This document shows positions 26,694 to 33,601 of a DNA stretch of 64,000 bases, in pieces. A program made the translations under genes and the position numbers. This DNA comes from Mycolicibacterium aichiense (GTDB taxonomy: Bacteria; Actinomycetota; Actinomycetes; Mycobacteriales; Mycobacteriaceae): positions 3,906,001 through 3,970,000 of the forward strand of contig NZ_AP022561.1 in assembly GCF_010726245.1 (NCBI RefSeq), written 5' to 3'. Numbering within the stretch: the first letter of the stretch is position 1; each line of letters begins with the position of its first letter. The notes under the pieces were generated by a model. The model ran no database searches, was not told the origin of the DNA, and worked only from the letters and a program-made list of their open reading frames with translations.

Positions 26694-27901
26694 GCCGCAC
26701 CCCATGACCGGACCGACGGTGTCCGCGGGGTCGCGGGCGCGTACGGCTCGAACGCGTACCCGTAGTCGGGCACACCCGATCGCACGGCGACCCGGCGCAG
26801 CGTCAGCCGACCACGATCTCCGATGCGCACGGTCCCGGCCTCGAATCCGGTGACTTTGACCAGTGCGCGCACACCGACACCGTCGAGCTCGACGATCACC
26901 AACGAGTAGGGCGTTCGCAGACCCGGTACCGGAATGTGAACGGTGACTTCGGTGTAGACGCTTCCCACCCGGGGCAGCGGCACCAGTTCGTAGTCGGTGG
27001 CCAGCCGGCCGGCATCGTCGAGACGGTAGCGGGGCGGGAAGTCCAGTTCCTCGCTGCCGCTGTGGCGGCCGGCCTCCCACCGCACCTTGGCTTCGAACGC
27101 CCGCTCATAGGCGGCCAGTGAGATCGGGATGTCGGGTCCGGCGACAGCCCTGGTCTGCGGTCGCGGTTGCGCCGTCGGCTCGCGCCGGTAGACGGCAGCA
27201 CCGCCGCCGGCCACCGTCACGCCGGACAGGCTGGCCTGTTCCACGGCAACCAACGGGCCGTTGACATTCGACTCGGCCAGCGCCGCCAAGGCGAACAGCC
27301 CTGCGCTGGCACCCGCGGTCGGCACGACAGGTGGCTCGCCGCCGCACAGTTCGATCGCGCGATCATGGTCGACGCCGGCCAGCGCGACCGGAGTGTCGAG
27401 CCAGGCCGCTGCCAGCGAGGCGACCAGCCCGCGCTCGTGGAGTAGCCGCGGGTCGCCATAGTCGTGCACCACCCCGTCGGCATTGCGGGTGCGGACCGGC
27501 AGACTGCGGGCCACCCGCGCGGCGGTACGAACCTGCAAGCCGTCCTCGCCGGTCAGGATCGCCGCTGCCCCAGCCGGATCCAAGTCGGAGCCGATGACCA
27601 GCGTGCGCGGCCGAGCCGAGCTGACCGCGTCGAGCGTGGCCGGGGCGCCGCCGAGCCGCTCGTCGACCTCGAGCTCAGGATCCAGACCGAGACCGGCCAG
27701 CAGCACCGCGGCGTTACTGCTCTCCACCAGGGGCAGGTCCCGGCTGACGAGCACCACCCGCTCGACGGCGCCGCCCTCGGACAGCGCCGCCCGGCCCGCT
27801 TCAACAGCAAGTGTGATGGCGTCCTCATCATCGCCGGCAATGCGATGTGTGTCACACCCCCATGAGGGTAGATAGGTGCCAATGGCGACGATGTGGGGCA
27901 T
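26690..27901 (-). CDS. HMG-CoA-synthase-like domain fused to a DUF35 OB-fold
   Basis: A 403-residue protein. Residues about 1-250 resemble a thiolase-fold/hydroxymethylglutaryl-CoA-synthase-like domain (MPHIVAIGTYLPSWG, AVEAGRAALSEGG). Residues about 270-390 resemble a DUF35 OB-fold (LDFPPRYRLDDAGRL, then YTEVTVHIPVPGLRTPYSLV, ELDGVGVRALVKVTG). The Cys pairs of the usual DUF35 zinc ribbon around FPPR are absent. Such proteins assist the adjoining thiolase/aldolase, so a noncatalytic partner of the gene at 25524 is likely. Start ATG 27901 has GGAG close upstream. Confidence 0.8.
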   Translation of the reverse strand: MPHIVAIGTYLPSWGCDTHRIAGDDEDAITLAVEAGRAALSEGGAVERVVLVSRDLPLVESSNAAVLLAGLGLDPELEVDERLGGAPATLDAVSSARPRTLVIGSDLDPAGAAAILTGEDGLQVRTAARVARSLPVRTRNADGVVHDYGDPRLLHERGLVASLAAAWLDTPVALAGVDHDRAIELCGGEPPVVPTAGASAGLFALAALAESNVNGPLVAVEQASLSGVTVAGGGAAVYRREPTAQPRPQTRAVAGPDIPISLAAYERAFEAKVRWEAGRHSGSEELDFPPRYRLDDAGRLATDYELVPLPRVGSVYTEVTVHIPVPGLRTPYSLVIVELDGVGVRALVKVTGFEAGTVRIGDRGRLTLRRVAVRSGVPDYGYAFEPYAPATPRTPSVRSWGAA

Positions 27902-27917
27902 GGATCTCCGGCGCGAC

Positions 27918-29123
27918 CTAGGTGACCGCGCCAGCGGTCTTGAGTTCGATGATGCGGTCCCAGTCCAGGCCGATCTCGGCGAGGATCTCGTCGGTCTGCT
28001 CGGCGAATCCCGGCGCCGGGCCGCTGCGCGGAGCGGCGACGTCGAACTGCACCGGATTGGCGACCAGCTCCAATTCCCCGGCCTTCACCAGGTATTCGTT
28101 GGCCCGCACCTGGGCATCGGCCGCGGCCTGCAGGGTGTCCTGCACCGGCGCCCACGGACCGGCCAGCGTGGCGAACCGCGTCGACCATTCCGACAGGGTC
28201 CGAGTGGCCATCGCTTTGCCCAGGATCTCAACGGCATCAGCGGTGTTGGCGGCGATCTGCTCGGCGCCGCCGAACCTCGGATCGTCGATGTACTCCGCGA
28301 TATCCATGTGGCGGCACACGTCCGCCCAGAACTTGGTCGGCTGCATCATCACAAACGAGATGTAGCGGCCGTCGGCGGTCTCGTAGAGGCCCACCAGCGG
28401 ATTGATCGGTGAGCCGTGAACGCCCGGCACGGGTGCCACCAGCTGCTCACCGAGATGCTGAGTCAACGCGATGGTGTGGCCCATCGCCCAGAGGCCGCTG
28501 CCGAGCAGCGACACGTCGACCACCGAGGCTTCGCCGGTGCGTTCGCGCTTGAACAACGCCGCCGCGATTCCGCCTGCGAGGTTGGTGCCGGAGATGGTGT
28601 CACCGTAGGCCGGTCCGGGCGGGGCGATCATGCCCTCGGTTCCCGGCGGTGTGATCGTCGCCGCCGTGCCTGCCCGGCACCAGAACGCGGTCATGTCATA
28701 ACCGCCCTTTTCCGACTCCTGGCCACGCGGCCCGAAGGCGCTGCCGCGCGCGTAGATGATGTTCGGGTTGACCGCACGGATGTCGTCGACGTCGATGCCG
28801 AACTTGGCGCGGTGCCCGGGCAGGAAGCTGGTCAGGAACACGTCGGACCGGCGGGCGAGTTCGTAGAGAACCTCTTTGCCCTCTGGGACCGACATGTCCA
28901 GTCCGATGCTGCGCTTGCCCCGATTGGCGTGCTCCACATTGGGATTCGGATCACCCTCGACCCGCAGCGAGCCGGTCTGCCGCAAGCCGCGTTGCGGATC
29001 ACCGGTGACCGCGTGCTCGACCTTGATGACTTCGGCGCCCCACTCCCCCAACACCGCACCGCACGACGGCACGAAGCCGTACATCGCCACCTCGAGGATG
29101 CGGACCCCGTCGAGCGGCCTCAC
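27918..29123 (-). CDS. CaiB/BaiF-family CoA-transferase
   Basis: A 401-residue family III CoA-transferase starting at GTG 29123, which overlaps the aldehyde dehydrogenase stop (GTGA). Signatures: LDGVRILEVAMYGFVPSCG, GAEVIKVEH, NRGKRSIGLDMSVPEG, and the probable catalytic Asp in GPAYGDTISG (about residue 170). It would move CoA onto a carboxylate made by the neighbouring aldehyde dehydrogenase, or activate an imported acid without ATP. It resembles the second CaiB of the window (55964) only at family level. Confidence 0.9.
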   Translation of the reverse strand: MRPLDGVRILEVAMYGFVPSCGAVLGEWGAEVIKVEHAVTGDPQRGLRQTGSLRVEGDPNPNVEHANRGKRSIGLDMSVPEGKEVLYELARRSDVFLTSFLPGHRAKFGIDVDDIRAVNPNIIYARGSAFGPRGQESEKGGYDMTAFWCRAGTAATITPPGTEGMIAPPGPAYGDTISGTNLAGGIAAALFKRERTGEASVVDVSLLGSGLWAMGHTIALTQHLGEQLVAPVPGVHGSPINPLVGLYETADGRYISFVMMQPTKFWADVCRHMDIAEYIDDPRFGGAEQIAANTADAVEILGKAMATRTLSEWSTRFATLAGPWAPVQDTLQAAADAQVRANEYLVKAGELELVANPVQFDVAAPRSGPAPGFAEQTDEILAEIGLDWDRIIELKTAGAVT

Positions 29124-30622
29124 GACACCACCGCCGCGAGCGTCTTGCGCTCGAGGAATTCCTCCAGGCCGGCCACACCCATCTCGCGGCCGACACCGGA
29201 CTGCTTGTAACCGCCGAACGGACTGTCCGGGCCAAAGTAGTTGCCGCCGTTGATGCCCATCGTGCCGGTGCGAATCCGTCGGGCGATCGCCAGCGCGCGG
29301 TCCTGGCCACCGAACACTCCGCCGGACAGCCCGTAGATGGAGTTGTTGGCGATCCGCACCGCATCGTCGTCGTCGTCGTAGGCGAGGACCGCCAGGACCG
29401 GTCCGAAGATCTCCTCCTGCGCGAGCTCGCTGTCGGGATCGACTCCGGTGATCAGCGTGGGCTCATAGAAGAAGCCCGGGCCGTCGACCTTTTTCCCGCC
29501 GATGACCACGGTCGCGCCGGCCGCCACCGCGCGCTGGACCATGGCGTCGACCTTCTCGCGCTGGGTGTCGTTGATGAGCGGTCCCATGTAGGTGGCCGGG
29601 TCGGCCGGGTCGCCGTAGCGGACCATGCCCATGAAATTCTTTACCAGCTCGACGATCTCGTCGTGGTGCGCGCGGGGAACCAGCAGCCGCGTCGTAATCG
29701 CGCAGCCCTGGCCCGCGTGCGAGCAGATCATGAACGCCGCCATCATGGCGCAGTTCGTGAAGTCGGCATCGTCGAGCACCACCATGGCCGACTTGCCGCC
29801 GAGCTCCAGGAAGACCTTCTTGATGGTGTCGCTGGCCGCTGCCATGATCTTGCGTCCGGTCGCCGTCGACCCGGTGAAGGTCACGACGTCGACGTCGCGG
29901 CTGGTGGTCAGTGCGGCACCGACCGCGGGGTCGGTGGAGCTGATCACGTTGATGACGCCGGCAGGGATGTCGGTGTATTTGGCGATCACCTCACCAAGAG
30001 CGAGCGTGGTGAGCGGGGTGTCCGGCGCGGCCTTGAGGACGACCGTGCAGCCGGCCGCCAACGACGGACCCAGCTTGGCCAGCGCAAGCTGGTTCGGATA
30101 GTTGTAGGCGATGATGGCGGCCACCACACCGGCGGCTTCCTTCTCGACCCAGCGGTGGTGGCGTTGCCCCCGGCTCTCGATCTCGCCGAGGTCTTCGGAC
30201 ATCGAATACGTCTTCAGCAGGTTCGCGTAGTAGCCGACGATCCGGATCGGGTCATCGAGCTGGGCGCTCTCGGTCAACGCCTTGGTGGCACCCACCTCGG
30301 CGATCGTCAGCGCACGCAGTTCGTCGCTGTGCTCGACGAGCGCTGTGTGCAACTGCTCGAGGCACCGGATGCGCAGCTCGACGTTGGTGGACCAGTCGGT
30401 GGCGTCGAAGGCCGTTCGGGCCGCGGCGATCGCACGCTCGGCGTCGGCGACGTCCGCGTTGGGCGCGTAGCCCACCACGTCTCCGGTGGCCGGATTGATC
30501 GACGGATAGGAGTGCTGCGCATCGACGAGTTGGCCGTCGATCAGCATGTGCCGCTCGGACACGTGGCCCTGCCCCGCTTGCTCGCCGCTCGCGATGGTGG
30601 CCGTCGTGTCCTGGGCCGACAT
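29120..30622 (-). CDS. Aldehyde dehydrogenase (NAD-dependent)
   Basis: A 500-residue ALDH. Key parts are AYNYPNQLALAKLGPSLAAG, the general-base Glu in FLELGGKSAMVVLDD, and the nucleophilic Cys in HAGQGCAITTRLLVPR (about residue 300). The end ERKTLAAVVS is typical. It oxidises an aldehyde to the acid that the next gene (CaiB) could load on CoA. ATG 30622 has GGAGGAG 6 bases upstream, so TTG 30628 is less likely. It is the first gene of the long operon that runs through yrbE-mce, and a GAGAAY palindrome lies 22 bp upstream. Confidence 0.92.
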   Translation of the reverse strand: MSAQDTTATIASGEQAGQGHVSERHMLIDGQLVDAQHSYPSINPATGDVVGYAPNADVADAERAIAAARTAFDATDWSTNVELRIRCLEQLHTALVEHSDELRALTIAEVGATKALTESAQLDDPIRIVGYYANLLKTYSMSEDLGEIESRGQRHHRWVEKEAAGVVAAIIAYNYPNQLALAKLGPSLAAGCTVVLKAAPDTPLTTLALGEVIAKYTDIPAGVINVISSTDPAVGAALTTSRDVDVVTFTGSTATGRKIMAAASDTIKKVFLELGGKSAMVVLDDADFTNCAMMAAFMICSHAGQGCAITTRLLVPRAHHDEIVELVKNFMGMVRYGDPADPATYMGPLINDTQREKVDAMVQRAVAAGATVVIGGKKVDGPGFFYEPTLITGVDPDSELAQEEIFGPVLAVLAYDDDDDAVRIANNSIYGLSGGVFGGQDRALAIARRIRTGTMGINGGNYFGPDSPFGGYKQSGVGREMGVAGLEEFLERKTLAAVVS

Positions 30623-30643
30623 CAGCAACTCCTCCAGTCGTCG

Positions 30644-30658
30644 GATAACTCGGTTCTC
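30644..30658. promoter_or_regulatory. GAGAAY-family site F: GATAACTCGGTTCTC
   Basis: Matches GAGAAY-N3-RTTCTC at 11 of 12 positions. It lies just before the aldehyde dehydrogenase gene and hence before the whole CaiB-thiolase-yrbE-mce operon. Confidence 0.6.
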
Positions 30659-30811
30659 ATCTCCGGCGAATCATACATTCAGAGCGAGAGAACTCAAGCC
30701 GCGTTCACCGAACACGTCACATCCATGACGCACCCCTCTGGATGTCGTCCGGCGGCGCATCTCCGCAGTTAGACACATTGCGCGGATGTGTCTTGCGAAA
30801 TAGATCACACC

Positions 30812-30826
30812 GAGAGTAGCGTTCTC
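30812..30826. promoter_or_regulatory. GAGAAY-family site G: GAGAGTAGCGTTCTC
   Basis: Matches at 11 of 12 positions. It precedes the small ORF at 30846 and the SDR-ferredoxin-P450 operon on the plus strand. Confidence 0.6.
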
Positions 30827-30845
30827 ATATCAGAAAGGGCGATTC

Positions 30846-30980
30846 TTGAGCTACGAGATCCGCTGGATCGGCGACCCACCCAAAGTGCGGCGGAGATCGT
30901 TGGTGACGACGGCCTTGGCCATCGGCGGCCTGTCGGGCCGCACGTTGTTCCGGCGATTCCTCGACATCGCGCACACCTGA
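30846..30980 (+). CDS. Small basic protein of 44 residues (candidate)
   Basis: A TTG-initiated frame with a well-placed AAAGGG 6 bases upstream, starting 20 bp after site G. The protein begins LSYEIRWIGDPPKVRRRS and continues with a short hydrophobic segment (LVTTALAIGGLSG) and a basic end (RTLFRRFLDIAHT). It is too short for confident family assignment. The codons are C/G-ending like real genes of the region, and no longer alternative frame fits the same promoter. It may be a leader peptide or small membrane-associated subunit of the SDR-ferredoxin-P450 operon. Confidence 0.5.
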   Translation: MSYEIRWIGDPPKVRRRSLVTTALAIGGLSGRTLFRRFLDIAHT

Positions 30981-31039
30981 GCACCGGCACCACAAGACTT
31001 TTCAACACAACACGACAGCAGTCAGAGAGAGGAATACCC

Positions 31040-31900
31040 GTGGGACGAGTCCAGGGCAGAGTCGCCTTCATCACCGGTGCCGCGCGCGGGCAGGGCCGCA
31101 GCCATGCCCTGCGGCTGGCCGAGGAAGGCGCCGACATCATCGCTGTCGACTTGTGCAAGGACATCGACACCATCGGCTACAAGATGGCGACCCCCGAGGA
31201 TCTCGAGGAGACCGCCGAACTGGTCAAGAAGACCGGGCGCGGCATCGTCACCGCGCAGGCCGACGTCCGGGAAGCCGCCGAACTCAAGGCCGCCCTCGAC
31301 CAGGGGCTCGCCGAGTTCGGCAAGGTCGACATCGTCGTCGCCCAGGCGGGCATCGCCGGGATGAAAGGGCAGCCCCCACTGCAGGCGTGGTGCGATGTCA
31401 TCAACACCAACCTGATCGGAACCATCAATGCGATCCAGGTGGCACTTCCCCATCTGGAGGCAGGTGCCTCGATCATCGCGACCGGCTCCACCGCGGCGCT
31501 GATGGACGCACACCAGAAGGACAACCCCGGCGCGGACCCAGGCGGGATGTCGTACATGGTCGCCAAACGCCTGCTGTCCAACTATGTCCATGACCTCGCC
31601 ACCGAGCTCGCCGTGCGCGGTATCCGGGCCAACGTCGTTCACCCGACCAACTGCAACACCGACATGCTGCAGAGCGACCCCATGTATCGCTCGTTCCGGC
31701 CGGATCTCGAAAACCCGACCCGCGCCGACGCTGAGCCGGTGTTCGGCATCCAGCAGGCAATGAAGGTCAACTTCGTCGAGCCGCTGGACATCAGCAACGC
31801 GGTGCTGTGGCTGGCGTCGGACGAGGCTCGCTACGTCACCGGTATGCAGCTGCGCGTAGATGCCGGCGGCTACCTCAAGTGGTACGACTACCACGTCTGA
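31040..31900 (+). CDS. Mycofactocin-coupled-type short-chain dehydrogenase
   Basis: A 286-residue SDR starting at GTG 31040 (AGAGAGAGGAA upstream). TGAARGQGRSHA is the cofactor loop and YMVAK the YxxxK pair. The insertion after strand 2 (VDLCKDIDTIGYKMATPEDLEET, split by a charged turn) is the hallmark of mycobacterial SDRs that hold NAD tightly and pass electrons to mycofactocin. It would oxidise an alcohol to a ketone or aldehyde, logically the product of the P450 two genes downstream. No mycofactocin biosynthesis genes are in the window. The frame extending to 30788 is not used. Confidence 0.88.
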   Translation: MGRVQGRVAFITGAARGQGRSHALRLAEEGADIIAVDLCKDIDTIGYKMATPEDLEETAELVKKTGRGIVTAQADVREAAELKAALDQGLAEFGKVDIVVAQAGIAGMKGQPPLQAWCDVINTNLIGTINAIQVALPHLEAGASIIATGSTAALMDAHQKDNPGADPGGMSYMVAKRLLSNYVHDLATELAVRGIRANVVHPTNCNTDMLQSDPMYRSFRPDLENPTRADAEPVFGIQQAMKVNFVEPLDISNAVLWLASDEARYVTGMQLRVDAGGYLKWYDYHV

Positions 31901-31935
31901 ACCCCGGAACTACCAGAAGATTTGAGAGGGAATTC

Positions 31936-32133
31936 GTGAAGGTTCGGGTCGACCAGGACCGGTGCCAGGGGCACACGCTGTGCGCCATGATCGCTCCAGA
32001 CATGTTCGAGCTCAGCGATATCGACGGCAGCTCGTCGCCGGTGACCGAAGAGGTTCCGGCCGATCAGATCGAGCTCGTGCGCGAAGCCGCGCAGTCCTGT
32101 CCGGAACAGGCAATCCTCATCGAAGAGGACTGA
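31936..32133 (+). CDS. Ferredoxin, [3Fe-4S] type
   Basis: A 65-residue ferredoxin (GTG 31936, GAGAGGG upstream). Cluster motif: CQGHTLC followed by SCPEQA, that is Cys-X2-His-X2-Cys and a distal Cys-Pro. The variable residue is His where [4Fe-4S] proteins have Cys, so a [3Fe-4S] cluster is expected. It carries electrons to the P450 encoded 40 bp downstream. The acidic surface (DIDGSSSPVTEEVPADQIE) fits reductase/P450 docking. Confidence 0.9.
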   Translation: MKVRVDQDRCQGHTLCAMIAPDMFELSDIDGSSSPVTEEVPADQIELVREAAQSCPEQAILIEED

Positions 32134-32173
32134 CCCCCAGTCTTGCCAGCCAAATATCAAGGGAGACAATGCC

Positions 32174-33538
32174 TTGAGTATCGATGACGTCACCGACGAC
32201 ACCGAACGAAAGCAGCCGACCTATCACTTCGATCGGCACACGCCGGAATATCGGCAGCAGTTCGAGAAGATCACCGAGGAGATGCAGTCCCGCTGCCCGA
32301 TGGCGTGGACCGATGTTTACGACGGTCACTGGGTGGCCGCCGGCAGCAAAGAGGTCTTCGAGCTCGCGCGCTGTCCGGTGGTTTCCAACCACCACGACCT
32401 CACCGGTGAAACACCCTACAAAGGCATCACCATCCCAAAGGCTCAGCGGGCCACGGTGGTTCGCGGCGGCATCTTGGAAATGGACGAGCCCGAGCACAGC
32501 TCCTACCGCGGGGCACTGAACCCGTACCTGTCCCCCGCCGCGGTGAAGCGCTGGGTGCCGTTCGTCGACGAGATCGTACGAGCGTCGCTCGACGAGAAGA
32601 TCGAGACCGGGCACATCGACTTCGTCGATGACCTCGCCAACATCGTGCCCGCGGTGCTCACCCTCGCGATGATGGGGATCGAGCTGCAGAAGTGGCCGGT
32701 GTACAGCGAGCCCGCCCACCTGTCGGTTTCCACCCCGGAACACTCGCCGGACGCCGCGCGTGTCGCCGAGATGAACCGGCAGATGGGCCTCGACATGGTC
32801 ACCACCATGATGGAGGTCCGCGAGAATCCGCGGCCCGGTCTGGTGAACGCACTGCTGCAACTGCGGATCGACGGCGAGCCGGCCCCCGATCTGGAGATCC
32901 TGGGCAACCTCGGGCTGATCATCGGCGGGGGCTTCGATACCACCACCGCTCTCACCGCCCACTCACTGGAATGGCTGAGCGAGCATCCCGCCGAGCGGGA
33001 CCGGCTCAGCCGCGAGCGGGACGCGCTGCTGGACTCCGCCACCGAGGAGTTCCTGCGCTACTACACCCCCGCACCCGGTGATGGCCGCACGTTCGCCGGG
33101 GACGTGGAGGTCGAGGGCCACCGCTTCAAAGAGGGTGAGCGGCTGTGGCTGTCGTGGGCGATGGCCAACCGGGATCCCTCGGTATTCGACAAGCCCAATG
33201 AGGTTGTGCTAGACCGAAAAGGTAACCGCCACTTCAGCTTCGGTATCGGTGTGCACCGATGCGTCGGGTCGAACGTGGCTCGGACGGTGTTCAAGTCGAT
33301 GGTCACCGCCGTGCTCGACCGCATGCCGGACTACGTCTGCGATCAGGAGGGAACCGTGCACTACGAGACGATCGGCGTCATCCAGGGCATGAAACACCTG
33401 CCTGCCGATTTCACTCCCGGACCGCGTCTCGGTCCCGGGCTGGACGAGACGCTGGCCAACCTGCAGCGGATCTGCGAGGAGCAGGGTCTGGCCCGCCCCA
33501 TCACCGAGCGCAAAGAGGCCGCCGTCATCGATTGGTGA
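32174..33538 (+). CDS. Cytochrome P450
   Basis: A 454-residue P450 from TTG 32174 with AAGGGAG upstream. I-helix GGGFDTTT at about residues 250-257 (Asp in place of the more common Glu before the Thr), ExxR in EEFLRYYTP (about 291) and heme loop FSFGIGVHRCVG with ligand Cys363. The C-terminus is extended by about 45 residues after the last core strand. It is third in an SDR, ferredoxin, P450 operon, so ferredoxin-supported hydroxylation followed by alcohol oxidation is the likely sequence. Transcription probably ends at the hairpin at 33554. Confidence 0.93.
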   Translation: MSIDDVTDDTERKQPTYHFDRHTPEYRQQFEKITEEMQSRCPMAWTDVYDGHWVAAGSKEVFELARCPVVSNHHDLTGETPYKGITIPKAQRATVVRGGILEMDEPEHSSYRGALNPYLSPAAVKRWVPFVDEIVRASLDEKIETGHIDFVDDLANIVPAVLTLAMMGIELQKWPVYSEPAHLSVSTPEHSPDAARVAEMNRQMGLDMVTTMMEVRENPRPGLVNALLQLRIDGEPAPDLEILGNLGLIIGGGFDTTTALTAHSLEWLSEHPAERDRLSRERDALLDSATEEFLRYYTPAPGDGRTFAGDVEVEGHRFKEGERLWLSWAMANRDPSVFDKPNEVVLDRKGNRHFSFGIGVHRCVGSNVARTVFKSMVTAVLDRMPDYVCDQEGTVHYETIGVIQGMKHLPADFTPGPRLGPGLDETLANLQRICEEQGLARPITERKEAAVIDW

Positions 33539-33553
33539 ACGGTTGAACCAACG

Positions 33554-33587
33554 ACTGTGGCCCCCTCCTTCCGGAGAGGGCCACAGT
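33554..33587. terminator. Strong hairpin between convergent P450 and repeat-protein genes
   Basis: ACTGTGGCCCCCTCC and GGAGAGGGCCACAGT pair over 15 positions with one mismatch around a TTCC loop, followed by TCGTTTCG. It sits in the 63-bp gap between two convergent genes and could work in both directions. Confidence 0.75.
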
Positions 33588-33601
33588 TCGTTTCGTGCTG
33601 G

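Noticed and set aside
15489-30622. This mce operon as the cholesterol importer mce4
   Set aside because: The ring-degradation genes of the cholesterol locus (hsaA-D, kstD, kshAB) are not present nearby, and the linked enzymes differ. The substrate should be left open.
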